64,000 nucleotides of DNA, taken from contig NC_058160.1 of the NCBI RefSeq assembly GCF_020080835.1, forward strand, positions 29,685,152 through 29,749,151. The letters are read 5' to 3'. The first letter of the stretch is position 1; every line of letters begins with the position of its first letter. Below, in pieces: positions 11,068 through 22,900 of the stretch. The notes beneath the pieces are model-generated. The model was not told where the DNA came from, did not search any database, and worked only from the letters and a program-made list of their open reading frames with translations. Source of the DNA: Cotesia glomerata. Lineage: Eukaryota > Arthropoda > Insecta > Hymenoptera > Braconidae. The position numbers and the translations under genes were made by a program.

Positions 11068-11704
11068 GGTAAATATTTATAAGTGGGGTCAACAATTTTA
11101 ATTTTGATTTTTTTCAACGAAATTTTTATTTAATTTTATCGATATATTTTTTTTTTAATATATAAAAAAATGTACAATTAACAAAAAATAATTATCACAG
11201 ATTTAACAAAATTTTCTAAAAAATTCATAAATTTTTTAGAAAATTGTGATATTTAATTTTCATTTTTTAAACTGAGCGTTTTTTTATGTATTTAAAAAAA
11301 CATATATATTAAAAACATCAAAAAAAGTTAAAATAAAAATTTTATCCAAAAATATGAGAGCTAAATTTTTTTCCAAGTTTTGAAGGCAAAAAAGCTATCG
11401 AAATATTAATTTTTTGATATTTTTTAAACAAGCAGAATAAAAAAATTTTTAAATGTTAATTTTTCACCTACACACAAAAAAAAATGTTCTTTAAATGAGT
11501 CAAGTATATAATTTTAAAAAACTTAATATCCTTGATTTGAGTAGAGAAATTCTTGATTTAAGAAAATTTTACTTGATTCAAGACAATTACCCTCTTCAAA
11601 ATTATATTTTTGGTTCAAGAATTTTTCTCTTGAATCAAGTTGATTTTTTTTTTCAGTGTAGATATAGCCAAAAATAGGTTTGACCCCATTTATAAATAAT
11701 TACC
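11068..11704. mobile_element. MITE I interrupted by a family E MITE
   Basis: The outer ends GGTAAATATTTATAAGTGG and the complementary TTTATAAATAATTACC match the element at 26285-26743. The inner family E copy occupies 11471-11657, and the host sequence resumes after a duplicated TA (CACC-TA ... TA-GATAT). The uninterrupted copy at 26 kb has CATATCTAGGTG at the same place, which supports TA target duplication. Confidence 0.65.
11471..11657. mobile_element. Family E MITE nested in MITE I
   Basis: It runs from CACACAAAAAAAAATG to TTTTTTTTTCAGTG, with the internal TTGATTTGAG and CTTGATTCAAG palindromic blocks typical of family E. TA flanks both sides. Confidence 0.65.
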
Positions 11705-12120
11705 AAAATTATTTAACAAATTAATTAATTTACAATTAACAAATTAATTAATCACATCATTAGTTAAAAATTACAATAACTCTTTTGTTAATAATTTCTT
11801 CTTACATATTACCAGTACAGCGCATTTAGTCTTAAGTTATACTATATTATTTGTATATTCTTACTTAGAGACCCTGTTATTGGCCTTTTGGCTGTTGGGT
11901 TGCTTATAAAGAAATAAATAAATAAAATTAAATTCAATAAAATAATTTAATTAAAAAAAAAAACTTTATAGATTAAAAATCAAACAAAATCCATCATGTC
12001 GCAAGAGTGTTCTACTAGCAAAAAAAACGTACAGGAAGCACACCTGCCAAAAGACTTGTTTAAATTTGATTCAGCGGAGCATGAACCAATACACGACAAC
12101 ATAATACAATTAAAGACATA
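11705..12120. other. Spacer with a LINE 3' tail
   Basis: GGCCTTTTGGCTGTTGGGTT followed by AAATAAATAAATAA (about 11880-11930) is a LINE-type 3' end, and a related one is near 35780. The rest is AT-rich with no gene. Confidence 0.4.
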
Positions 12121-12972
12121 TAATAGTACAACCCTGCTGGTCGATCTGATTTAATCGCCATGCGATCAATCTCTATCTCAGTCTCGCTTTCTCGTAACAT
12201 CACGGTTCGTCCGAGCATTTAAACTTATCATCGCTTTATCTTGCTCTTCTATATTAGTGTTCTCACCAGTTGGAGGACAGTGGTTCTAAAATAGGCCCCC
12301 GCGAGCACACACGAGCACGGTGCCAATGCTAAACGAGCAGAGCCACCACTCTCTCTCCCTCGCGGCAGTCGTTGATCGTGGATCGTACTTGTAACACCCC
12401 CGGTTAATTTCTGCCATTAATTACCGTAATTAATCAACAGAAGCCTCTATTAAAAAAAAAAAGTAGAAAAAAAAATTAATCGCCGAAAATTCGAGTGCAG
12501 TTCAGTGTAATTTAAAAGTCCAAAAAATAAAAATATGTCATACGCTAATTACTGAACTTGGCATGCCCGCAGCCAAGATCATTAACCGGTACACGTTAAA
12601 CGGATTAACCAGATTGTTAAATGTCAGCAATTGCATTCGCTTAATTATTCATTTATTCGGCTTGATGTACCAATATTGAAATAGAAAAAAAAAATTATTA
12701 TTGCTGGTTATAAATTATTAATTATTTGGCTCAAGTTTTTTTTGTTTACCAGCTGCGACCTTGGATCATATAGGATAGATCGATTTTTTTGTTTACTCTT
12801 ACGTTTTTATTTATGTAATTTTTAGTCAGTAGTGTTTTACAACTGGTCGGACTTTTTATGACAGTGTTGTGAGTGAAACTGTTTAAAAATTTATTGATTT
12901 TATTTATTTATTGTTAGATTATTTTTTTCCTGCAATTTTAAAGATGTGAAGTGATCAAAATAATAATTATTA
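12121..12972 (+). promoter_or_regulatory. Probable promoter and 5' leader upstream of coding exon 12973
   Basis: 12130-12420 is an abrupt GC-richer, non-repetitive island. It has a CT-rich stretch (CTCTCTCTCCCTCGCGG) followed by GCAGTCGTTGATCGTGG, which resembles an insect initiator context. It precedes an ATG exon with a strong donor at 13100. The exact start site is not determinable. Confidence 0.35.
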
Positions 12973-13099
12973 ATGTCTGAAGCCACGTGTGTTACTCGCA
13001 GACGATATTTTTCCATGCCCTGGACTTCCATTCCGGATTTGTCACACATGGGAATCCAAACTACCTCCCAGTTTGTCGAAAAGTACCACCATATTATTG
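12973..13099 (+). CDS. Candidate alternative first coding exon
   Basis: An ATG at 12973 opens 42 codons (MSEATCVTRRRYFSMPWTSI, then PDLSHMGIQTTSQFVEKYHH and II). They end in a perfect donor G|GTAAGT with one base left over (phase 1). Composition and codon use look coding against a 75-80% AT background, and a promoter-like island lies just upstream. It is on the same strand as the RhoGAP gene. Its phase fits the acceptors at 28719, 33617, 41112 and 45795, but not the phase-0 exon at 28434. The simplest reading is an alternative N-terminus that skips the large exon. It could instead belong to a different gene whose next exon I cannot see. I do not recognise the peptide. Confidence 0.5.
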
Positions 13100-13740
13100 G
13101 TAAGTTTTTTTCTTTATTTTATTCGCTAATTTTTGAGAGAGAAATTTAGAATAAAAAAAATTTTGATTATTTTTTTTAATGAAAAAATTATTAAAGCTAG
13201 TAGAAAATTTCGGAGGGTTAAAATTACCAGATAAATTTATCTTACACGTGTTTGATTTAGTTCAATGAACTTTTGATTTATTTCCGCGTGAAATCTTTTA
13301 AATAATTTTAATAGGTAATTTTTTCTAGAGTTTATTGCGGTGAAAGGATGAAAAAAGGAAATTAATGAAAATTGTAATTAATTTGGGGAAAATTTTAATT
13401 ATTTATAATAAGTTTGTTTGGTTGGAAAATTGTAAATAATTAACGGTGTTATATGAACCGTAAATGTCATTATTTAACAGCGAAACTATTTGTCTTACAT
13501 TAAAAAGGGGGGAGAGAAAATAACAAGGAGCGAGTGATGCTAATAATAGTTGGTGTATAAGTGATCGATGTATAGACTGTCTGCGTGGCTGACATATCCG
13601 ACAATACGACAGGAGTTTGAAAGGCTTTACTATTACTATTACTTTTACTATTACTAGATGCTTATTTTAACAACTCATAAAGATTGTTTGGATATTTATT
13701 ATTATTTCACAGGAGTTTCTTGTTTTTCTTTAAATTAGTC
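13100..13740. other. Intron-like AT-rich sequence
   Basis: This follows the donor at 13100. No repeat family or frame is recognised. Confidence 0.3.
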
Positions 13741-15550
13741 AAAAATTTTGTCTAATTACTTAATTAATTATTTTAACACTAATTTTCTGTTGAAAATAAA
13801 TTAGCGACAATTATTAAAAAAATTTTTTTAAATTGACAAAAATAAATTTGAATATTATAAAAGTAAATTCTGAGACCTAAATATTTAATTTTAATTATAA
13901 AATTGTTTTTTTTTTAATTTTAAAACTTAATTATTGCAAAATATTTTTTTATAATTGAAAAAAGACTTAAGAAGTTAATTTTAATTAAATAATTAATTAA
14001 TTAATTAATTATTTTAACACTAATTTTCTGTTGAAAATAAATTAGCGAAAATTATCAAAAAAATTTTTTTAAATTAACAAAAATAAATTTGAATATTATA
14101 AAAGTAAATTCTGAGATCTAAATATTTAATTTTAATTATAAATTTTTTTTTTCTCAATTTTAAAACTTAATTATTGCAAAATATTTTTTTATAATTGAAA
14201 AAAGAATTTTGAAATTAATTTTAATATCAAAATATTTAATTTTAATTAAATAATTAATTAATTAATTAATTAATTATTTTAACTCTAATTTTATGTCAAA
14301 AATAAATCAGCGACAATTATTAAAAAAATTTTGTCAAAAAAATTTTTTAAAGTTAACAAAAATAAATTTGAATATTATAAAAGTAAATTCTGAGATCTAA
14401 ATATTTAATTTTAATTATAATTTTTTTTTTCTCAATTTTAAGACTTAATTATTGCAAAATATTTTTTTATAATTGAAAAAAGAATTAAGAAATTAATTTT
14501 ATTATCAAAATATTTAATTTTAATTAAATAATTAATTATTTTAACTCTAATTTTCTGTCAAAAATAAATCAGTGACAATTATTAAAAAAATTTTGTCAAA
14601 AAAATTTTTTAAAGTTAACAAAAATAAATTTGAATATGATAAAAATAAATTCTAAGATCTAAATATTTAATTTTAATTATAAAATTGTTTTTTTTTTAAT
14701 TTTAAAACTTAATTATTGCAAAATATTTTTTTATAATTGAAAAAAGAGTTAAGAAATTAATTTTAATATCAAGATATTTAATTTTAATTAAATAATTAAT
14801 TAATTAATTATTTTAACACTAATTTTCTGTCGAAAATAAATTAGCGATGCAATTATTAAAAAATTTTTTTAAATTGACAAAAATAAATTTGAATAATATA
14901 AATATGAAATTTTCACAAGTATATTATTTTTTTTTTATAATAATTTATTGAAAAAGTAAATTTTGAGATCTAAATATTTAATTTTAGTTATAAAAATTAA
15001 TTTTCCCAGTTTTAAAACTTAATTATCGCAAAAAATGTTTTTATAATTGAAAAAAGAAATTAATTTTAATATCAAAATATTTAATTTTAAATATTTTTTA
15101 TAAATTTTCTTTTTATTAACAAAAATAAATTAAAAAGAATTATTTAGAAAATTTTTTCTCTACAAGTAAGAACTTTTATTTTTTATTAAAAAAAAATTTA
15201 TAAACTGCTAATTGATAAATTATCAACAATTGATATTAAATTGCGCTAATTTATTAATAAAACTTAATTATTGCAAAAAATGTTTTCTAATTGAAAAAAA
15301 AATAAATTTTAATATCAAAATATTAAATTTTAAATATTTTTTATAAATTTTCTTTTTATTCACAAAAATAAATTATTAAGAAGAATTAATTAAAAAAATG
15401 TTTTCTCTACAAGTAAAGTAAGAACTTTTATTTTTTAACAAATAAAAATTTATTATTAAATTATCAACAATTGATATTAAATTACGCTAATTTATAATTA
15501 CAATAAAAACTTTAAATTTTGATTAATAAAAAAAAAGAAAAATTATTAAA
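13741..15550. repeat. Tandem array of ~240-275 bp AT-rich units
   Basis: The block TTTTAACACTAATTTTCTGT recurs near 13770, 14010, 14275, 14535 and 14810. Each is followed by the same order of sub-blocks (AATAAATTAGCGA, AAAATAAATTTGAATAT, CTAAATATTTAATTTTAATT). Two more degenerate units near 15090 and 15330 share AATATTTTTTATAAATTTTC. There are about five clear and two decayed units. No coding potential. Confidence 0.7.
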
Positions 15551-15639
15551 TAAAAAAATTGGTCAAATTTAAATAATATACTTTCATAATATTTAATTTT
15601 TTCGAAGAAATGAAAGAATAATAGAAATAATTAGATTAA

Positions 15640-17130
15640 AGACCAGAAAAAAAGTTTTAAAATGATGGATCCATTACATGGAAGCTTGCCAGTGGCCAAA
15701 AGTTTGATGATTCACGTGGTGTGTGTTAGAAAACACACATGTGGAGTGAAATATTCAGACGAGCACACGTGCCTACAACGCAAGCCGTGATACGATTAGT
15801 CTCGAGGAAAATTTCACTCGTGACGTTACAGTTGCATGCGTCACCGTTCTTCACTGCGCCATTATTATTCTCTTATAATATAATAAATATAATAAAAATA
15901 TATAAAACAAAATAACCAGCTAGACAAATAGTTAAATAACGAGGATTATTAATAAACACACCCAATAAATAATATTTATTAATAAACTATTATTATTTCT
16001 CTAAAATTCAGACTTTTAACTGCCGGTTAAATATAATTTTATGTATCGAATATATTACAGCAGGAAGTTAAGTAACATTAGCAGTTTAATGTTTAAGATT
16101 TTTCCACTCATCAAATTGACAAATCGGAAAAATTTATATATTTTATTTGAAGTTATAAATCAGCTGTAATTTGAAATATAAAATCTGTCGGAATATAGCT
16201 GAGTTGAATTTCAATAATTGGCACGTTTGGATTTTATATATAAAGTCTGTCATAGTATAATAGTATTTGGCAGTTGCGAATAATATTATACCGCCTTTGA
16301 ATAATATATCGCGGGAGTTCTGGCGTGCAAGTCGATCATAATCCATAAATAAGCATCGACTTATGTTCATAAGTATATAAATATATTATTGAATAAATTT
16401 TATAGCCATCAAAAAATATCAATTTATCATTTTTTTTAATTTATTTGAATTTACGGCATTATTTTACTTAAAAAAAAAATTAATATTAAAAATTAAAATA
16501 TTAACTTGCAATTTTTAATTTTTATTCTAAAATTAATTATAAAATTTGTCAAAATTTTTTGACAAGCTTTAAAGCTTTAAGTCCGATAAATTTCACCGCA
16601 AGTAGTATTTTAGCGCCATCTGTTGGACCCTATAGGAGCTAAGCGTAGTTTTTCTTCGAACCGACGGGCAGAAAAGAAATCAGTAGTACTATCTTCGTAT
16701 GGTCAGACACAAAACCGCAATTTTGGCAATGAAATGAGAAGAAAACTTGAAATATTAATTTAAATGTAAAGACGAAAATTTTATCGAATAAAATTAATAG
16801 AGCTAGTTAGGAGATTTTTCAGCAAGATGGCAACACGTTAGAAATTTCAAAGCTTAAAAAAAAAAATAAAAAATAAAAAGGAAGCTCTAGAATCGCGGAT
16901 TGGAGCCTGCCGACCACCGCCGCGACCTTGCGGTATTTTTGCTTCTTCCAAAAATAAATTCCGCTTATAACATTATTATTATATGTATAATAGTGAGTAT
17001 AAACAGAAAATAAGAGAAGAGAATTAAAGCGGGTGACGTAGAAATACAATGAGTCCCGAGTCTAAGAGTACTCGCGATCCGCGATTTAATGCCGTTGGGA
17101 CACGTCTGTCTGCGTTACTGCCAATATTTT
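15640..17130. other. Intronic unique region with candidate regulatory blocks
   Basis: 15660-15870 and 16560-17130 are non-repetitive and less AT-rich than the surroundings, but lack a convincing frame. The second block contains a CTCF-like site (listed separately). The minus-strand open frames at 16143-16370 and 16819-17049 have no splice or domain support. Confidence 0.3.
16611..16626 (-). promoter_or_regulatory. CTCF-like binding motif
   Basis: The minus strand reads CCAACAGATGGCGCTA, which fits the conserved CTCF core CCASYAGRKGGCRS at all positions but one (A at the fourth place). CTCF and its core motif are conserved in insects. It lies in a GC-richer non-repetitive patch inside a large intron or spacer. 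Confidence 0.4.
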
Positions 17131-17222
17131 AACTAATTTTACAGGCTGGGGTAATATATCCATTCTTATTGTACAAAAATAAAGGCACTAAAATCGCTTC
17201 TATCTATTCTGACTAAAAATTG

Positions 17223-18822
17223 CACTGATAGAAGGATTTATTAACTATTAATAATTTAATTTATTTCAAGACAATTATTAAATTTTAATAAATATTTTTT
17301 AATATTCAATAAATATTTATTTGGGAGGAAAGTACATTTATTAATAGTTAATAAGTATTTATTAATAGTTAAAAAATATTTATTTACAGTTATTAAAGCT
17401 TATTTAATATAAACAAATCCTTCTATCAGTGATAATTAGCAATTTACTAAATAAAATATTTTTTAATTTTTAAATATTTTAAAAATAAAAAATATTTTAA
17501 ATATTTTAAAAATAAAAAATATTTTAAATATTTAAAAAGTAAAAATATTTTAAATATTTTTACTGAGTAAAAATATTTACTAAATAAAGAACACTGATAG
17601 AAGGATTTATTAAAAATTAATAATTGAATTTATTTGAAGACAATTATTTAATTTATTAAATATTTTTTAATATTCAATAAATATCTATTCGGGAGGAAAG
17701 TATATTTATTAATAGTTAATAAGTATTTATTAATAGTTAAAAAATATTTATTAACAGTTATTAAAGCTTATTTAATATAAACAAATCCTTCTATCAGTGA
17801 TAATTAGCAATTTACTAAATAAAATATTTTTTAATTTTTAAATATTTTAAAAATAAAAAATATTTTAAATATTTAAAAAGTAAAAATATTTTAAATATTT
17901 TTACTAAGTAAAAATATTTACTAAATAAAGAACACTGATAGAAGGATTTATTAAAAATTAATAATTGAATTTATTTGAAGACAATTATTTAATTTATTAA
18001 ATATTCTTTAATATTCAATAAATATCTATTCGGGAGGAAAGTATATTTATTAATAGTTAATAAGTATTTATTAATAGTTAAAAAATATTTATTAACAGTA
18101 AATAAATATTTTGTTGAGTGAATTTGTTTCGCTTGCAATAAAATATGATATGAAGATTGTTTATAAACAAAAATTATTTTTATAAATTATTTGCATTAAT
18201 TATATTATAATATAATAACGTTTATTGTAAAATACCAAATTCTATATCAGCTTATAATTATCTTTTATATTTTTAAACATTAAAAGCGTTAATTTATTTA
18301 GTGAATTTAATTATTATCATGTATTCCAGCTGAGTTATAAAAAGTGTCAAAAGAAAATTGATATTTTTGCTTTTTATTTTAAATAAATATTTGTTAACAG
18401 TTAACAAATATTCATTAACCATTAATAAATATTTATTAACAGTTAATAAATTGTACTTAATAAATGATATTTAATAAATAATCTAACTGCAGTTCAATTA
18501 GCAATTTACTAAATAAAATATTTTTTAATTTTTAAATATAAAAATATTTAAAATATTTTTACTAAGACAATTATTTAATTTATTAAATTTTAATAAATAT
18601 TTTTTAACATCCAATAAATATTTATTTGGGAGGAAAGTAAATTTATTAATAGTTAATAAGTATTTATTAATAGTTAAAAAATATTTATTAACATTTAATA
18701 AATCGTATTTAATAAATAATTTATTAACTGTTAATAAATATTTATTAAATCCTATGATGTTAAAAAATCATTTATTAACAGTTAATAAACCTTATTAAAT
18801 ATAAACAAATCCTTCTATCAGT
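17223..18822. mobile_element. Cluster of three family A elements
   Basis: Copies 17223-17431 and 17592-17799 are ~209-bp deletion derivatives. Each runs from CACTGATAGAAGGATTT to its complement AAATCCTTCTATCAGTG. The third, 17933-18822, is a longer (~890 bp) form ending in a decayed TATCAGT. Its unique core (18100-18350) contains CATGTATTCCAGCTGAG and is shared in reverse with 38442-39269. The spacers between copies are themselves repeated (AATTAGCAATTTACTAAATA then AAATATTT runs), so a unit of about 360 bp was duplicated in tandem. No coding capacity. Confidence 0.7.
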
Positions 18823-19633
18823 ATTTTAATTGTTAAAACTCAAAGCTTAGCCAGACTATTGTTTATTTATTTAAAAATAAACATAATTTAATTTCGCTTT
18901 CGCTAAACTTTAAGCGTTAGGTCTGTATCTGTACTGCGGGCTATTATTATCCCCGAATGTTAATCCGTCAATTAATTTCATCGGGTTACTGGTTACTGAA
19001 ATAAAAATAATATTTTTCGCTTTATTAATAAAGCCGGTCACAAAAAATAGTTAATGTAAATCTGTAACAGTGATGGTGACTCGGATCATGTGAGTCGCGC
19101 CGAATAACAAACGGAGGGATGAGGTATTTCTGGCGCAATTGTCCGTCGGAAAATAGACATTTGGATTTCAGTCATACGAATTATAAAAGTTACTTATTTA
19201 CCACACATGTAGCTTGTAGATTGTATCATGTAGGATAACAAGATACTTAGTATATATTTTTGCGAATTAAAGTTCTGGCGAGCTTGCACACACGCCTCCT
19301 GCATGTGCTTCTTCCGCGTTGGCTTTAACTTTCTCTAAGCGAGACTTCTTCCTCCAAATTCTTCCAAAAACATATTACCCCACTTAGGTCACTCGTTTTA
19401 TATACTACAAACCTTTTTGTACATTTATATATTTAACTTAATGCCGACCTTACACCTTTTTTGTCCGCAATATTAGTTTTGTCAGCCCGTTGGGGCTTTT
19501 AGGTTTTTTTTTTATTTTTTTCCAGTCATCTCTTTTAAGATTCTTGAGGATTCAAAGGGAAAATTACTTTGTTGGAAAGTTAATTTATTTTTTTGATATA
19601 AAAAAAATTATTTTGTTAGAGAAATTAAGCCTA
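18823..19633. other. Unique intronic/intergenic region
   Basis: 18890-19480 is non-repetitive with moderate GC and no supported exon. It could hold enhancers or a non-coding exon. Confidence 0.25.
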
Positions 19634-19906
19634 TACCCCATAAAAAAAAATATATTTGAAATATATTAAAAATTTATAAAAAATATATATAGTAAATATA
19701 TTTTTAATAACTAATTTTTGGCCGATTTTAGATATATTCAAAATATATTTTTTTTATATATTTTTAACTATGTATTTTTTTATATATTTTAAGATATATA
19801 AAGTATATTTAAAATATATATAAAAATTGGCCAAAAGTTAGTTATTAAAAATATATTTACTATACATATTTTTTATAAATTTTTAATATTTTTTTTTATG
19901 GGTGTA
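19634..19906. mobile_element. Palindromic MITE Q
   Basis: The ends TACCCCATAAAAAAAAATAT and its complement ending ATGGGTGTA are inverted. The interior AATAACTAATTTTTGGCC is mirrored by GGCCAAAAGTTAGTTATT. It is a near-complete hairpin. Confidence 0.55.
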
Positions 19907-20299
19907 ATTTTTTTGTTTTATATTAAAAATAAAATTTACAATGTAATACTTAAAAATTAAATTTATGTAATTGATTATTTCCATAATTTAGGCGAAGAAA
20001 AAAATCTAGAAATTTATTTAGCACTGAGAATTAATTAAAAATAAAAAATATTTTAACGCTTGTGTTAAAATAGTTTGACAATTAGCTAAATATATAAATA
20101 AATTTATAATTATAATCCAGCGTTAGTTAAAAATTCGAAAAAGTATTTGGACTTTAGATCTTTAAATTAAAATTTTTCTGTAATTATTTAATAAAAATGA
20201 AGTTAAATTATTATGTTAGAGATTTTGAAATGATTTGGAAGCTATTTGGACGAGCCTTATAATTTATAATAAAACGAAACAACCCAGCAGTGAAAAATT

Positions 20300-20519
20300 A
20301 CATCTGATGCATCAGATATATTATAGTGAAGAGAAGGCTGTAGCGGATTAAGTCTGACCTCACTGGGGATCAATGACGTAAAAGATTTTGGCAATGATGA
20401 CATTAGTTGTGTATTTAACGACTTAACTAAAGTCTCGCAATTGCTGGCTTGAGCTTTGCCGGCGACCAATACAACTGTACCTTCAGTTGCAGTATTATAT
20501 GGTAACTTAACTGGTATCT
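20300..20519 (-). CDS. Possible orphan exon, product unknown
   Basis: On the minus strand a strong acceptor TTTCCCCCCAG lies at 20520. It opens a frame reading IPVKLPYNTATEGTVVLVAG, then KAQASNCETLVKSLNTQL, to ISDASD, where GTAATT is a candidate donor. Read through, the frame ends at 20257. Composition is clearly less AT-biased than its surroundings. I recognise no domain. It could be an internal exon of a minus-strand gene or a captured or decayed gene fragment. Confidence 0.3.
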
Positions 20520-21899
20520 GGGGGGAAATAATACGTATGTTGACTAGATATTAAACCGACGTTTTGTTTAAGCGCTTAACGTACGGTGTCATCGACTGAT
20601 CGCGGGTTATTTTAAGCGCGAATAGTCGCAATCCAAAAGTATTTATTTGTTCATCTAAGTTATTGCCATGTGACTTGTCGACAAGCTCAAGCTTCACTCG
20701 ACAATAAACGTCTCATTTTTTTATTTGGGAAAAAAAAAATTTTTTTTTAATTAAAACTTTAAATTTCTTCGATTAAATTTTATTTTTTTTTAAATTTATT
20801 ATTTACATTTATTAAAAAAAAATTTTTTTTGGGTTGATAATATTCAGGTTTAATTAATTATCCGGTTTTTCTTAATTGAAATATCAGCAGTAATTACCCG
20901 TGAATTATTTATAAAAAGCAATTCGAGCTGAAAGAAGTGTAATAAATATTGAAAGAATGATTGAGCAGAAAAAAAAACGCGAAATCGTGGGATATAAAAA
21001 TGAGAGATAGAAAATCGGCAGATAGCGAATGTCTATTTTTAGGGGTAAGACCGCCGAGGCTCGGACTCTCGGACAGAAAAATACAGAATAAAATACCCGA
21101 GCTGATTTGCTGGGATATGTGATGTGATGGTCGCCGTATTGTCTGCCGGGACGACCTTATCTAAATGTCTTTATGTATTAATTCATCCCACATGGAGGCT
21201 CCGGGGATTTTTTCAACGTCACCACCCTTGTCCTATATACATATATATATTTGGTTATATTTGCCCGCCGGAAAAAAAAACCTTCATCCCTTGTTCAGTT
21301 TTTACTCATCCGTTACTCTTTTATATTCTTTTGCTACTATTTTTATATTATAAATTATAATAATAATCATAATAAATCCGATAATGTTTGTGTGGGCGTA
21401 GAAAAAAATCAAACCTTTTTAGCGTAGTATGATTTTCTGATTATTAAATTATTATTTAAAGCTTAAGAGGCATAAAATTTCTAGGTTAATAATTATAATA
21501 ATTATAAAATAAATTTTAATAGTTAAACATTATTATTATTATTATTATTATTATCATTATTATTATTATTAATAATGAAAAACAAAAATAATTTTTTTTT
21601 TCAATAAAAAATTTATTTAATAATAATAATAATATTTATTGTCTTTAGCTTTCGCTATTTTAATCACGATATTTATAATTACATGTTCATCTACAAGATT
21701 TAATATTAAAGAAAGATAATTATATTTCTATTATACAGTTTGACATATTCTTTCAACAATCTTTTAAAAATGTTCATCCTATTTTCTTCTCTAATATTGT
21801 GTTTTATTTAGCAATTTTGCTACATTAAAAATCTTAAAAAAGTATTATAGTCAATCATACATTTATATACATATTAACAATAAATAGCTTAAATATCTA
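20520..21899. other. Unique spacer with (ATT)n microsatellites
   Basis: 20540-20720 and 20950-21300 are non-repetitive. (TTA)n runs sit at 21530-21575 and 21620-21640. The overlapping frames at 21124-21360 lack coding character. Confidence 0.3.
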
Positions 21900-22122
21900 C
21901 AAAGAAAAAAAAATGTTCTTGAATCAAGTATATAATTTTGAAGAACTTCATCTTCTTGAGTTGAGTAAAAAAATTCTTAAACTAAGAAATTTTTACTTGG
22001 TTTAAGTAAATTTTACTTGATTCAAGAATTTTTCGTCTTGATTCAAGACAATTACCCTCTTCAAAATTATTTTCTTGGTTCAAGAATTTGCCTCTCGAAT
22101 CAAGTTAATTTTTTTTTCAGTG
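21900..22122. mobile_element. Intact family E MITE (reference copy)
   Basis: It runs from CAAAGAAAAAAAAATGTTC to TTAATTTTTTTTTCAGTG with flanking TA on both sides. Internally it is a chain of palindromic TTCTTGAATCAAG-type blocks. It is ~223 bp and serves as the intact reference for the interrupted copies at 3940 and 42842. Confidence 0.65.
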
Positions 22123-22202
22123 TATACATAATTTAATATGATTTTTTAATTCTCTTTTAAAACTTATCAAGGATTTTTCATAATAAATTAAAAAAAAATT
22201 AG

Positions 22203-22238
<36 letters not shown>

Positions 22239-22559
22239 ACATATTTATAATTTAAAAACTTATAAAAGGAATTTAATATGAGTTTAAAAATATTAAAAAT
22301 ATTTTTCGTACGTCACAAATGACCCCAAGGGTTCATTTTACCCGATTATTTTTATTACTATCATCATTATGGTCCACTTGTGCGAATGAACCTTCATTAA
22401 ATGTAGGCCAAGATTTTGCACCATTTTGCCAAAAAAAAGATTATTTATTTATCAATATATATATTTTAAATTTCTCTTCTCAAAACAATATTTCAATCTA
22501 GTATCATCTTCTCTCATCTATTTTTAAGAAACATAGCCGCAAACAATCTTAAAAAATCC

Positions 22560-22900
22560 TTCTTACCATCCCTAGACTCCTTCGACCTCCTCGGTCGCGG
22601 TTTTAACCAAAAAGCTTTTTACCGCGAAAGTTAACCCGCTGGAAAAGCATGAAATCAAAAAGACGAAGACTCTACACACCACGGGGACCACGTTAGATAT
22701 AATCCGACTAGTATAAATATGTAGAAGCTATAAGTATAGGTATAAGTAGTAACTCTTATTGGTCCGGGGCGAGCGGAAGAGAGCAGTTCGAACACTTTTA
22801 GACACAGAGCGTCCACGACGTCGCGACGCCCTGAGAGCAGTAGTCGCGTACCTTGGGCAGCCTCCACCTTGCCGGCTCGCGAGCTTACAATTTTTATTAT
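22560..22900 (+). promoter_or_regulatory. Probable main promoter of the RhoGAP gene
   Basis: This is a GC-rich non-repetitive island. It has an inverted CCAAT box (ATTGGTCC near 22758) and an initiator-like GCAGTTCGAACAC near 22780, followed by a CG-dense leader. No protein frame here joins the downstream exons. The region 22900-24050 would then be 5' leader or intron. Confidence 0.35.
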
